From positions 1 through 43,046 of the forward strand of contig CAUDEQ010000011.1 in the NCBI GenBank assembly GCA_958448635.1: a stretch of 43,046 nt of DNA. The letters are read 5' to 3'. Source of the DNA: an uncultured Bacillota bacterium (GTDB lineage: Bacteria; Bacillota; Clostridia; Peptostreptococcales; Anaerovoracaceae). Numbering within the stretch: position 1 is the first letter of the stretch; each line of letters begins with the position of its first letter. A model generated the notes under the pieces. The model had not been told where the DNA came from. It worked only from the letters and a program-made list of their open reading frames with translations, and did no database searches. Below, piece after piece: positions 33,546 through 41,866 of this stretch. A program made the translations under genes and the position numbers.

Positions 33546-33581
33546 ACACACCACCCTTTAAAAAAAGAATCCGTTCATTTC

Positions 33582-33611
33582 ATTATAACGGTAATACTTA
33601 TTCTAACCGTT
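33582..33611 (-). promoter_or_regulatory. Histidine-kinase promoter with inverted repeat
   Basis: A perfect -10 box TATAAT (33582-33587) lies about 40 bases before the start. An inverted repeat AACGGT/ACCGTT (33606-33611 and 33587-33592, 13 bases between) spans the space where the -35 should be; no good -35 hexamer is present, which suggests an activator- or repressor-dependent promoter. Confidence 0.55.
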
Positions 33612-33632
33612 GCAGAAGCTAATGTGTACAAA

Positions 33633-33646
33633 AAATGTCGACATTT
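33633..33646. promoter_or_regulatory. 14-bp perfect palindrome upstream of the kinase promoter
   Basis: AAATGTCGACATTT is its own reverse complement and lies 46 bases upstream of the -10 box at 33582-33587, in AT-rich DNA. It may be a binding site for a dimeric regulator; nothing else supports this. Confidence 0.4.
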
Positions 33647-33682
33647 ATGTATATTATTTGTATTTTTACTATGTATTTCGAC

Positions 33683-33710
33683 AAAAAACGACAGCCTTCG
33701 CAGGCTGCCG
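33683..33710 (-). terminator. Terminator of the histidine operon
   Basis: On the minus strand CGGCAGCCT, a four-base loop and AGGCTGTCG (one G-U pair) are followed by TTTTTT, about 65 bases past the hisIE stop. Confidence 0.9.
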
Positions 33711-33775
33711 ATATGCTTTTCCGTATATTAGATGCTGTTTTCATCTGAAACTTCGTGCTTTTTACAGTGCAGGCT

Positions 33776-34420
33776 TTACTTCATTCTTTCCTGCTTCACC
33801 TTGTGATCGATAACGTGGCGCCTTGAAAGCTCAGCAGTGATATCCTCCATTCTTATACCCTGCTCCACCATCATTACCATGATATGATATGCCAGATCCG
33901 CTATCTCGTATATCGTTTCCTCCTTGTCGTTTTTCGCACCTGCTATTATCACCTCTGTGGATTCCTCGCCAACCTTTTTCAAGATCTTATCCATGCCCTT
34001 GTCAAAGAGGTAAGTGGTATAGCTTCCCTCCTTGGGGCTGGTCTTTCTTCCCTTGATCATATCGTAAAGAGCGTTGTATGAAAACGGCGTCCGGCCCTCT
34101 CCCACGTATTCAAGGTTGAAGAAGCAGCTTTCGGCTCCCGTGTGGCATGCCGGACCCTTCTTGATGACCTCGATGACGAGGGCATCGTGATCGCAGTCGG
34201 ATTTTATGGAAACAACCTTCTGAGTATTTCCACTGGTCTCTCCCTTTCTCCACAGCTGCTGTCTGCTCCTGCTGTAAAAGCATGTTGTACCTTCCTTCAT
34301 GGTTATTTCAAGGGACTCCCTGTTCATATACGCCACCGTCAGCACTTCCTTTGAATAATAGTCCTGAACTATTGCAGGAATAAGCCCCTTTTCATCAAAT
34401 TTAAGTCTTTCCATATCCAT
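33776..34420 (-). CDS. hisIE: Bifunctional phosphoribosyl-AMP cyclohydrolase / phosphoribosyl-ATP pyrophosphatase
   Basis: HisIE catalyses steps 2 and 3 of histidine synthesis. The 214-residue product is a fusion: the HisI part (about 1-110) has TCFYSRSRQQLWRKGETSG and the metal-binding DCDHDALVIEV and GPACHTG; the HisE part (about 120-205) has YTTYLFDKGMDKILKK, VGEESTEVIIA and DLAYHIMVMM. The ATG overlaps the hisF stop as TAATG. It is the last gene of the operon. Confidence 0.96.
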   Translation of the reverse strand: MDMERLKFDEKGLIPAIVQDYYSKEVLTVAYMNRESLEITMKEGTTCFYSRSRQQLWRKGETSGNTQKVVSIKSDCDHDALVIEVIKKGPACHTGAESCFFNLEYVGEGRTPFSYNALYDMIKGRKTSPKEGSYTTYLFDKGMDKILKKVGEESTEVIIAGAKNDKEETIYEIADLAYHIMVMMVEQGIRMEDITAELSRRHVIDHKVKQERMK

Positions 34421-35175
34421 TATAATCTGACCTCCACTCCCTGATCTCTCAAGTACATTTTAAGATCCTTTATCCTTATTTCCTTAAAGTGAAAAATACT
34501 TGCCGCAAGCCCCGCATCTATGCCCTCGTGCTTGAAAAGCTCTGAAAAGTCCTCCATGCAGCCTGCACCTCCCGAGGCTATCACAGGCACGTTGACTCTG
34601 GCCGCTATCTCGTCCAGAAGCTCCAGATCGAAGCCCTCCTTGACGCCGTCGGTATCTATGCTGTTGACCACCAGCTCGCCTGCGCCGCTTTCCACGCCTC
34701 TGACAGCCCATTCAAGAGCATCTATCCCCGTGTTCTCTCTGCCGCCCTTTGAAAACAGCATGAACCTGCCGTCCACACGTTTTATATCCATGCTCAGCAC
34801 CACGCACTGATCTCCGTATTTTTTAGCGGCCTTTTCTATTATATCGGGATTTCTTATGGCTCCGCTGTTGACGCTCACCTTGTCCGCCCCGCATTTCAGC
34901 ACTCTGTCGAAATCATCCAGAGTATTGATGCCTCCGCCTACGGTCAGTGGTATGAAAATCCTCGATGCCACCCGGGTAAGGATATCAGTAAAGAGCGCCC
35001 TTTCCTCAAAGCTGGCGGTTATATCGTAAAACACCAGCTCATCGGCTCCCTCCTGATTGTAGAACTCGGCCATCTCCACAGGATCCGATACATCCTGAAT
35101 TCCTTCAAAATTTATTCCTTTAACAACTCTTCCGTTCCTTATATCAAGACAAGGTATTATTCTCTTCGTAATCAT
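34420..35175 (-). CDS. hisF: Imidazole glycerol phosphate synthase, cyclase subunit
   Basis: HisF uses ammonia produced by HisH to turn PRFAR into imidazole glycerol phosphate and AICAR. The 251-residue TIM barrel starts MITKRIIPCLDIRNGRVVKG, with the catalytic aspartate in CLDI. The second catalytic aspartate is in NSIDTDGVKEG; VGGGINTLDD and IASGGAGCMEDF are the phosphate-binding loops. The ATG at 35173-35175 follows AAAGG by seven bases; the longer frame runs into hisA. Length matches the family. Confidence 0.97.
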   Translation of the reverse strand: MITKRIIPCLDIRNGRVVKGINFEGIQDVSDPVEMAEFYNQEGADELVFYDITASFEERALFTDILTRVASRIFIPLTVGGGINTLDDFDRVLKCGADKVSVNSGAIRNPDIIEKAAKKYGDQCVVLSMDIKRVDGRFMLFSKGGRENTGIDALEWAVRGVESGAGELVVNSIDTDGVKEGFDLELLDEIAARVNVPVIASGGAGCMEDFSELFKHEGIDAGLAASIFHFKEIRIKDLKMYLRDQGVEVRL

Positions 35176-35194
35176 ATCATGACCTTTCCAAAAA

Positions 35195-35908
35195 TCAAAT
35201 TTCTGCCAGCTTAACAGCTCTTTCCAGATCAAGCATGCCGCTGTATATGGCTTTGCCCAAGATCGCTGCATCCACGATATCCTTAAGAGTTGATATCTCC
35301 TCTTCGAAGCTTATTCCCCCCGAAGCCGTTACAGACAGGCCTTCTATGGACTGCAGTCTTTTATACGCCTCAATGTTGGTTCCCTGAAGACTTCCGTCTC
35401 TCGATATATCCGTATATATCACAGTCTTTACTCCTATATCTCTCAGATATCTGCAAAATTCAAAACTGTCCTTATCGGTGATCTCCTTCCATCCGTTTAC
35501 AGCCACAAATCCGTTGCGGGCGTCCACACCCACCGCAATTTTCTCTCCGTATTTCTTCACCATTCTTTCCAGAAATTCACTGTCCTTGACGGCTATGGTT
35601 CCCAGTATCACTCTGCCTGTCCCCAGCTCAAGATACTGCCTTATCCTCTCCTCATCTCTGATACCGCCGCCAACCTCCACGAACATGTCAACCTGTTCTA
35701 CTATGGCCTTTATGGTATCGAAATTGACAAGCCTGCCGTCCTTGGCGCCGTCAAGATCAACAAGGTGAAGACAGTCTGCGCCTTTTTCCCTGAAGGCTCT
35801 GGCAACATCGACAGGGTCATCATCGTATACCGTCATCTGATCGTAGTCTCCCTGAAACAGCCTTACTGCCTTGCCGTCTCTCAGATCTATTGCGGGAAAT
35901 ATCTTCAT
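35195..35908 (-). CDS. hisA: ProFAR isomerase
   Basis: HisA opens the ribose ring of ProFAR by Amadori rearrangement to PRFAR. The 237-residue TIM barrel has AIDLRDGKAVRLFQGD with the general-base aspartate, VEVGGGIRDEE, and YTDISRDGSLQG with the second catalytic aspartate. TASGGISF marks the C-terminal phosphate loop. It lies between hisH and hisF, with two and 19 bases of spacing. Confidence 0.97.
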   Translation of the reverse strand: MKIFPAIDLRDGKAVRLFQGDYDQMTVYDDDPVDVARAFREKGADCLHLVDLDGAKDGRLVNFDTIKAIVEQVDMFVEVGGGIRDEERIRQYLELGTGRVILGTIAVKDSEFLERMVKKYGEKIAVGVDARNGFVAVNGWKEITDKDSFEFCRYLRDIGVKTVIYTDISRDGSLQGTNIEAYKRLQSIEGLSVTASGGISFEEEISTLKDIVDAAILGKAIYSGMLDLERAVKLAEI

Positions 35909-35910
35909 CG

Positions 35911-36531
35911 TTACACCTCCATGAACGCCTTCAGTATGTTCAATCCTACGCCTCCGCTTTTCTCAGGGTGAAACTGAGTTCCGTAAACACTGCCGTTTCT
36001 CACTGCTCCGGTCACCTCTATGCCGTACTCCGATGTGGCTATGGTGCTGTCTTCACAGCCCTTGCCGTAGAAGCTGTGGACGTAATATACGCAGTCTCCC
36101 TGTGAAATATATTTGAACAGCGGCTCTCCCTCTGCAAAGCTCAGGGAATTCCATCCTATATGCGGAACCTTGAGCCCCTTTACACCTGCCGTTTCCAGCT
36201 CCTCCTCTATGGAGGATATCGTTCCCTTAATGAGTCCCAGACCTTTGTGGACTCCGTACTCATGACTTTCCTCGAAGAGAAGCTGCATTCCCAGACAGAT
36301 TCCCAGAAGAGGCTTTCCGCCTGACGCTTCCTTCATTATGGTATCCACAAGCCCTGTGGCGTGAAGTCTGGCGATGGCGTCCTCAAAGGCTCCCACTCCG
36401 GGAAGTATTATCCTGTCGGCAGCCTCTATATCCTCTTTTCTGTCCGTAACCACGACATCTGCCCCCAGGTATCCCAGAGAGGCTGTCAGTGAAAAAAGAT
36501 TTCCCACACCGTAATCTATTATAGCTATCAT
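35911..36531 (-). CDS. hisH: Imidazole glycerol phosphate synthase, glutaminase subunit
   Basis: HisH hydrolyses glutamine and passes ammonia to HisF. The 206-residue class I amidotransferase has IIDYGVGNLFS at the N-terminus, ILPGVGAFEDA, the nucleophile in LLGICLGMQLLFE, and the histidine and glutamate of the triad in QFHPEKSG. The start lies directly after the hisB stop. Confidence 0.97.
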   Translation of the reverse strand: MIAIIDYGVGNLFSLTASLGYLGADVVVTDRKEDIEAADRIILPGVGAFEDAIARLHATGLVDTIMKEASGGKPLLGICLGMQLLFEESHEYGVHKGLGLIKGTISSIEEELETAGVKGLKVPHIGWNSLSFAEGEPLFKYISQGDCVYYVHSFYGKGCEDSTIATSEYGIEVTGAVRNGSVYGTQFHPEKSGGVGLNILKAFMEV

Positions 36532-37119
36532 TTATAAAACTCCTTTTGTAGATGGTATTTCATCGGCATACGCTTCTTCGATGGCGCAGGCGCCTCGCAG
36601 CGCTCTCGCCATGCCCTTGAATACGGCTTCGATGATGTGATGGCTGTTTTCTCCCGCCATCTGCTTCAGATGTATGGTGAGCCCCAGCTCTCTGGAAAAT
36701 GCAGCTATGAACTCCTTCACCAGCTCTGTATCGAAATCGCCCACCTTCTGCGCCGGGATCTCCACGTCGAAATTCAGACAGCTCCTTCCGCTGATATCCA
36801 CGGCGCACAGCACCAGAGCCTCATCCATGGGAAGCAGAAACTGACCGTATCTGCAAATGCCGCGTTTTTCACCCAGAGCCTCTCTGAAGGCAGTACCAAG
36901 AGCTATCCCTGTATCCTCCGTGGTATGGTGATAATCCACATGCACATCTCCATCGCACACCAGCTTGATGTCAAATCTTCCGTGTCTTGTGAAAAGCTCC
37001 AACATATGATCCAGAAAACCGCAGCCTGTATTTATCTCATAAGCGCCTTTTCCGTCTATATCAAGAGACAGGCTTATCCTTGTTTCATTGGTATTTCTGA
37101 CTATATCGCTTTTTCTCAT
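36532..37119 (-). CDS. hisB: Imidazoleglycerol-phosphate dehydratase
   Basis: HisB dehydrates imidazole glycerol phosphate; this is the monofunctional form, without the N-terminal phosphatase of the enterobacterial enzyme. The 195-residue product has GCGFLDHMLELFTRHG, VDYHHTTEDTGIALG and NSHHIIEAVFKGMARAL, which carry the manganese-binding histidines. The ATG at 37117-37119 follows AAGGAG by six bases; the longer frame starts at a GTG within that ribosome-binding region. Confidence 0.97.
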   Translation of the reverse strand: MRKSDIVRNTNETRISLSLDIDGKGAYEINTGCGFLDHMLELFTRHGRFDIKLVCDGDVHVDYHHTTEDTGIALGTAFREALGEKRGICRYGQFLLPMDEALVLCAVDISGRSCLNFDVEIPAQKVGDFDTELVKEFIAAFSRELGLTIHLKQMAGENSHHIIEAVFKGMARALRGACAIEEAYADEIPSTKGVL

Positions 37120-37134
37120 TTCTCTCTCCTTCAC

Positions 37135-38199
37135 TCATCTGCCGAGGATTTCTCCGGTCGCTTCAAGCAGAAGCTCCATTTCCTCGTCAGTTCCTATGGT
37201 TATCCTCACGAAATCCGCCGTTTTTCTGTCTGTGAAATGTCTCACGATGATGTTTTTCTCCCTGAGCCTGTCAAAGTATTCCTGTCCCGAAATCTCACTG
37301 CATGATGCGAACACGAAGTTGGCCTTTGACGGAAGCACCGTGAATCCCAGCTGACGCATGGCCGATACAAAACGCTCCCTCGTATCCATTATCCTGCTGC
37401 ATGTCATGTTGAAATAATCCATGTCCTTCATGGCCTCTATGCCTGCCAAGATGGCCAGCCTGTCAAGATTGTATGGATTGAAGCTGAACTTTATGGTATT
37501 CAGATCAGCTATCAGCTCCTCATTTCCCATGGCATAACCGATTCTTGCGCCTGCAAGGCTTCTTGATTTGGAAAAGGTCTGTATCACCAGGAGATTGTCG
37601 TAGCTGTCTATGAGCTGAACTGCACTGTCGGCTCCAAAGTCCACATATGCCTCGTCTATCACCACAAGATTATCCTTGTTGTGCCTGAGGATTTCTTCTA
37701 TGCTCTCCACATCGAGAGCCATGCCGGTGGGTGCATTGGGGTTTGTTATCACTATGGTTCCATCAAGATCGCAGTAATCCTCCACCCCCACGGAAAAATC
37801 ATCTCTCAGCGGGATTTTCACTCCTTCTGCCCCGAAGACATCGCAGTATACAGGGTAGAAGCTGTAGCTTATTTCAGGATAATACACCTTTCCCGTCTTT
37901 CCCTTGAACGCCATGAATACGAAGGCCAGTATCTCATCCGAGCCGTTTCCTGTTATTACCTGTTTTTTGTCGATACCGAGGCCGGCAGCAATGGCTTCAT
38001 TGAGAGCCGAAGCTTCCGGATCCGGATATAGCCTGAGATCATCTATCTGACGCCTGTCTATAAGCTCTGCCACCGCAGGAGCAGGAGGGTATGGGTTTTC
38101 ATTGGTATTGAGCTTTATGAGCCTGCCCTTTACCTTTGGCTGCTCCCCCGGAGTATATGGCGTAAGCTGTATGTATTTTTCATCAAAGAATCTGCTCAT
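37135..38199 (-). CDS. hisC: Histidinol-phosphate aminotransferase
   Basis: HisC transfers an amino group from glutamate to imidazole acetol phosphate. The 354-residue fold-type I PLP enzyme shows KLNTNENPYPPAP near the N-terminus, GNGSDEILAF, NPNAPTGMAL, VIDEAYVDFG and the PLP lysine in SKSRSLAGARIGYA. ATGA overlap couples it to hisG. In most Firmicute operons hisD lies between hisG and hisC; here the two overlap directly. Confidence 0.96.
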   Translation of the reverse strand: MSRFFDEKYIQLTPYTPGEQPKVKGRLIKLNTNENPYPPAPAVAELIDRRQIDDLRLYPDPEASALNEAIAAGLGIDKKQVITGNGSDEILAFVFMAFKGKTGKVYYPEISYSFYPVYCDVFGAEGVKIPLRDDFSVGVEDYCDLDGTIVITNPNAPTGMALDVESIEEILRHNKDNLVVIDEAYVDFGADSAVQLIDSYDNLLVIQTFSKSRSLAGARIGYAMGNEELIADLNTIKFSFNPYNLDRLAILAGIEAMKDMDYFNMTCSRIMDTRERFVSAMRQLGFTVLPSKANFVFASCSEISGQEYFDRLREKNIIVRHFTDRKTADFVRITIGTDEEMELLLEATGEILGR

Positions 38200-38816
38200 T
38201 TTACTCTTTCTCCCAGTTCACCAAGCATCTTGCTTATCATCTTGTTTTCAAATTTAAAGCTGGTCTTATTGGCTATGAATCTGGCGCTTATGCTCTGAAA
38301 CTCTTCTATCACCTTCAGGTTGTTTTCTCTGAGGGTGTTTCCCGTTTCCACTATGTCCACAATGACATCTGATAGCCCCAGTATTGGCGCCAGCTCGATG
38401 CTGCCGTTGAGCTTGATTATCTCTATATCTCGATTCTTACCGCTGTAAAAATCTTTAGCTACATTCACGTATTTGGTGGCGACTCTCAGCGTCCTGTCGG
38501 GGTCCTCCACATAACCATCGGGAGCTGCTACAGCCATCCTGCACTTTCCTATGTTGAGATCCATCAGCTCATATACATCGGATCTGTTTTCCAGCAGTAT
38601 GTCCTTTCCTACGATACCCACATCTGCAGCATGATGTTCCACATAAATGGCAACATCGCTGGGCTTCACAAGAAGGTATCTTACATTTTTCTCAGGACTT
38701 TCGAATACCAGCTTTCTGTTCTGCTCGTAGTAGCCGGGGCAGTCATATCCCACAGATGCCAACATATCGTAAACCTTATCTCCAAGTCTGCCCTTGGGCA
38801 GTGCAATATTAAGCAT
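38196..38816 (-). CDS. hisG: ATP phosphoribosyltransferase, short form catalytic subunit
   Basis: HisG catalyses the first step, condensing ATP with PRPP. The 206-residue product is the short form, lacking the C-terminal regulatory domain, and needs HisZ. It shows ALPKGRLGDK, VKPSDVAIYVEHHAADVGIVG, ATKYVNVAKDFY and the PRPP loop in VDIVETGNTLRENN. The start lies directly after the hisZ stop, which agrees with complex formation between the two. Confidence 0.97.
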   Translation of the reverse strand: MLNIALPKGRLGDKVYDMLASVGYDCPGYYEQNRKLVFESPEKNVRYLLVKPSDVAIYVEHHAADVGIVGKDILLENRSDVYELMDLNIGKCRMAVAAPDGYVEDPDRTLRVATKYVNVAKDFYSGKNRDIEIIKLNGSIELAPILGLSDVIVDIVETGNTLRENNLKVIEEFQSISARFIANKTSFKFENKMISKMLGELGERVK

Positions 38817-39929
38817 TTAAATTTCCTCCTTTACCGGCTGTCCGTCCTTTATGACATAAACATCCCTGTATCTCAGACCGCAGGGTATCAGCTTCTCGGC
38901 TCTGACCGATATACCTGTCTTCTGAAGAGTCTTGACGGATCTTATTACCGACACAGGATCATCCTCATCACCGTACATCAATACTGCATCCACATCGTAT
39001 TCCGACGGCTCTACCCTTCCCTTCAAAAGCTCATCGAGATAGATGGCAAAGCCTATGGCCCTGGCTTCCTTGCCGAAGATACCCATGGCCTTGTCGTACT
39101 GTCCTCCCGAGAGAACGCAGCCCGGAAGGCTCCTGATGTAGCCTCTGAAGATTATTCCGTTGTAATAATCTATATCGTTCACCATGCTGAGATCGATCTG
39201 GATGTTCTTTGCATATCCCAGACTCCTGAGAGATCTGCAGTATCCTTCCAGGATATCCACATCCTTTCTCATCTCATCGTTGACAGCCATGGCTCTGGCT
39301 CTTTTTATGGTGCTTCCCATTTCACCGTAGAGGAAAGGAAGCTCTTTCAGAATCCGAACAGTTTCCTCATCCAAACCTGCATCTGCCGCAACCTGCGCAA
39401 CTCCTGCCGCATTCTTCTGTCTGATGTAATTGAGTATCTCCAGATAATGCTTTTCATTCAGCTCCAATGACTCCAGCAGATGCACCGTATAGTGCATATA
39501 TGATATTTCCATCAGGAAATCGCTGTCTATCAGCTTGAGGGATTTGAGCGCCAGGTTCATCACCTCAAGTATGCTGTATCTGTCTATATTTCCCATATAT
39601 TCAAGACCCATCTGACTTATTTCCTTGAAGGAATGATTTTCCTTGTTCTCTCTGTAGACATTCTCTATGTAATAGAGCTTTTCACTCTGCTCCCTGGTCG
39701 CCCTTGTGTTGTTTATGACGCTGAGGGTAACGTCCGGCTTCATCGCCAGCAGTCTGCCGTCAAGATCCGTAAATGTCAGCACCTTTTCCCCGGCAATAAA
39801 GTCCCTGTTGTTAGCGTAAAGGGAATACTCCTCGAATTTTCCTATCCTGTATTTCTTGTATCCGTATTTTTCATACAGCCCTCTAAGCTCTAACGTAGCG
39901 CGCTCATCAGGCCTCAGATTGTATTTCAT
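38817..39929 (-). CDS. hisZ: ATP phosphoribosyltransferase regulatory subunit
   Basis: HisZ resembles histidyl-tRNA synthetase but lacks tRNA charging; it forms an octamer with short HisG and gives histidine feedback control. The 370-residue product has LRPDERATLELRGLYEKYGY, the class II motif RDFIAGEKVLTFTDLDGRLL, ALKPDVT-like AMKPDVTLSVI and YYNGIIFRGYI, LSGGQYDKAMG. AAGGAG lies six bases before the ATG at 39927-39929. It is the first gene of the operon. Confidence 0.95.
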   Translation of the reverse strand: MKYNLRPDERATLELRGLYEKYGYKKYRIGKFEEYSLYANNRDFIAGEKVLTFTDLDGRLLAMKPDVTLSVINNTRATREQSEKLYYIENVYRENKENHSFKEISQMGLEYMGNIDRYSILEVMNLALKSLKLIDSDFLMEISYMHYTVHLLESLELNEKHYLEILNYIRQKNAAGVAQVAADAGLDEETVRILKELPFLYGEMGSTIKRARAMAVNDEMRKDVDILEGYCRSLRSLGYAKNIQIDLSMVNDIDYYNGIIFRGYIRSLPGCVLSGGQYDKAMGIFGKEARAIGFAIYLDELLKGRVEPSEYDVDAVLMYGDEDDPVSVIRSVKTLQKTGISVRAEKLIPCGLRYRDVYVIKDGQPVKEEI

Positions 39930-39989
39930 TTCGGTCTCCTTCACTTTAGCACGTTAATGCGTTACTTAATTATTGTTCTACAGTTCTCT

Positions 39990-40018
39990 ATTATATACCT
40001 TCCTCCCGCCGATGTCTA
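39990..40018 (-). promoter_or_regulatory. Promoter of the histidine operon
   Basis: TAGACA (40013-40018) and a perfect TATAAT (39990-39995) are 17 bases apart on the minus strand, about 60 bases before hisZ. The leader of about 55 bases has no T-box motif and no His-codon leader peptide, so control is either at initiation or through HisZ feedback only. Confidence 0.8.
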
Positions 40019-40078
40019 CCCGTTGTTTGAAAAAAGCGGCTAAGAGATGTCATTATCATCGACTGTTTTTTCCACAGC

Positions 40079-40140
40079 AAAAAAAAAACGAACCGCCCCG
40101 TAAACATCAAAGTTGCTCAATGTCATCAGGTCGATTCGTT
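40079..40140 (-). terminator. Terminator of the larB-DUF2238 operon
   Basis: On the minus strand AACGAATCGACC pairs imperfectly with GGGGCGGTTCGTT across a long apical region, followed by a run of ten T. It is about 85 bases past the stop of the membrane protein gene and upstream of the his promoter. Confidence 0.8.
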
Positions 40141-40223
40141 GTTGCCGTATTTCTTTAAAACATCTGAACTACTGTACTACTGTCGTCAGCTATGATTTTG
40201 CCTCTTTTCCGGCAGCCTCATTA

Positions 40224-40979
40224 TTACTCTGTTCTGCTCTTTCTGAGGGTCGGTATGAACTTGGCCGCCAAGCCCTTGCCTCTTGACTTTATATATATGA
40301 AACCGAGAAATGAAAATACCACTGCTCCGATGAAGTTGACAAACAAATCATGCATGGTGTCGTAAAGACCCACATCCAGGTATTTGTCCCATACCATATC
40401 GTTGACTGTCACCGAGCTGACATCCACATGAACAGGCACGTTTAGTCCCTCAGGATGTATGGCCACAGAATTGAACTCCGTAAGCCATGTATCCTTCTGC
40501 ATATCCATGCCGAAAAATATATCCATGGAGCATTCGAAAAACTCCCATATAACTCCTATCGTCATGGAGAAGCAGAATGAAACCAGCGCCACGAACAGCG
40601 GCGACATGGTCATCTTCACCTTTTCGTTACGGTTGAGTATATCTATCATGGCAAAACCGATGGCCGCTGCCAAAAATCCATTGGTGGTGTGAAGTATATC
40701 ATCCCATCTTGGGAAGATAACGTAAAATCCGTGTATCTCTCCCAATATCTCTGCTGCGAATATAAAAAACACTATCACGACCTCAAGCGCCGTCGGCAAA
40801 TTGATGGACAGCTTTCTTGAAATTATCGTAGGCATCATGAACAGCACCAGCGTCAGCGCACATGTCATTACATTATGCCAGTTATTGTTGAATATCTGAG
40901 CTATCATCACGCCCAATACGACAAGTCTCAATATGATATAAACCGCTATACTTGCCTTGCTTCTGTTTTCTTCCAACAT
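40224..40979 (-). CDS. DUF2238-type (YjdF-like) integral membrane protein
   Basis: The 251-residue product has six or seven hydrophobic segments and no signal cleavage site. The diagnostic segment is RWDDILHTTNGFLAAAIGF in the middle, followed by GVIWEFFECSMD and a later DTMHDLFVNFIGAV; acidic and histidine residues placed within membrane helices suggest a metal or proton role. The function of the family is not known. It follows larB by about 20 bases and is followed by a terminator, so the two are co-transcribed. Confidence 0.8.
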   Translation of the reverse strand: MLEENRSKASIAVYIILRLVVLGVMIAQIFNNNWHNVMTCALTLVLFMMPTIISRKLSINLPTALEVVIVFFIFAAEILGEIHGFYVIFPRWDDILHTTNGFLAAAIGFAMIDILNRNEKVKMTMSPLFVALVSFCFSMTIGVIWEFFECSMDIFFGMDMQKDTWLTEFNSVAIHPEGLNVPVHVDVSSVTVNDMVWDKYLDVGLYDTMHDLFVNFIGAVVFSFLGFIYIKSRGKGLAAKFIPTLRKSRTE

Positions 40980-41001
40980 AGTCCTTCTTTCCTCATCAAT
41001 T

Positions 41002-41769
41002 TTATTTGCTGCATTTCCTGTTTTTTCTGTTTATCACCGATGCCATGTATGCAGCGCCGAAGCCGTTGTCGATGTTTACCACGGCCACTCCGTTGGCACA
41101 GCTGTTGAGCATCGAAAGGAGCGCCGACAAGCCACCAAGATTGGCGCCGTATCCTATGCTGGTGGGCACAGCTATCACCGGCGCATCCACAAGTCCTCCC
41201 ATGACGCTTGCCAGTGCGCCCTCCATTCCGGCCACTGTTATGACCACGTCGGCCTCTCTTATTTTATCCAGCTTATCGAACAGCCTGTGAATACCTGCAA
41301 CTCCTACGTCGTATACACGAATCACCTTGTTTCCGAGTATTTCCGCAGTTACCGCCGCCTCCTCGGCAACGGGAATATCTGCAGTTCCTGCAGTGACCAC
41401 CGCAACGGTTCCTGCATTTTCCGAGGCTTCATGAACAGCATGCGATGCAATTATCCTGGCAGTCTTATGAAAAACAGCGTCCGGAAGCGCCTCTATGACA
41501 GCCTCATAGTCCCCGGCTGTAGCTCTCGTTCCCATGATCCTTCCGCCTTTTTTGACGAGCTCCGCCATTATATCTCTTATTTGCTGCGGCGTCTTCCCCT
41601 GGCAGAAGATTACCTCAGGAAAGCCTGTCCTGATGGCTCTGTGGTTGTCCACATTTGCGAAGCCCATATCCTTGTATGGGAGCTCCTTTAGCACAGCCGC
41701 AGCCTCTTCTATGGACATATCTTCATTCTTCACCTGTTCCAGTAGGCGCCTGATATCCTTTTCCTGCAT
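41002..41769 (-). CDS. larB: LarB, nickel-pincer nucleotide cofactor synthase subunit
   Basis: LarB carboxylates the pyridinium ring of nicotinic acid adenine dinucleotide and hydrolyses it, the first step of the cofactor used by lactate racemase and related enzymes. The 255-residue product has an N-terminal helical part with FANVDNHRAIRTGFPEVIFCQGKT and a C-terminal AIR-carboxylase-like domain with VVTAGTADIPVAEEA, YDVGVAGIHRL, VAGMEGALASVMGGL and IGYGANLGGLSALLSMLNSCA. AAGGAG lies before the ATG. LarC and LarE, needed for the later steps, are not in the window; the co-transcribed gene encodes a membrane protein. Confidence 0.93.
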   Translation of the reverse strand: MQEKDIRRLLEQVKNEDMSIEEAAAVLKELPYKDMGFANVDNHRAIRTGFPEVIFCQGKTPQQIRDIMAELVKKGGRIMGTRATAGDYEAVIEALPDAVFHKTARIIASHAVHEASENAGTVAVVTAGTADIPVAEEAAVTAEILGNKVIRVYDVGVAGIHRLFDKLDKIREADVVITVAGMEGALASVMGGLVDAPVIAVPTSIGYGANLGGLSALLSMLNSCANGVAVVNIDNGFGAAYMASVINRKNRKCSK

Positions 41770-41790
41770 TTAAGTCTCCTTTTATGTTAT

Positions 41791-41802
41791 ATATCCGGAT
41801 AT
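41791..41802. promoter_or_regulatory. 12-bp palindrome at the larB transcription start
   Basis: ATATCCGGATAT is its own reverse complement and lies directly downstream of the larB -10 box, where a bound repressor would block initiation. No regulator gene is adjacent. Confidence 0.35.
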
Positions 41803-41803
41803 C

Positions 41804-41832
41804 ATTATACATAAATGTGAGGATAAAATCAA
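41804..41832 (-). promoter_or_regulatory. Promoter of larB and the DUF2238 gene
   Basis: TTGATT (41827-41832) and a perfect TATAAT (41804-41809) are 17 bases apart on the minus strand, about 35 bases before the larB ATG. Confidence 0.75.
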
Positions 41833-41866
41833 AAGCTTAATTGCAAAAAATAGGCTTCTCCTCAAA

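Noticed and set aside
39930..40020. T-box or His leader peptide before hisZ
   Set aside because: No GGGTGG-type antiterminator, no run of His codons and no terminator between the promoter and hisZ.
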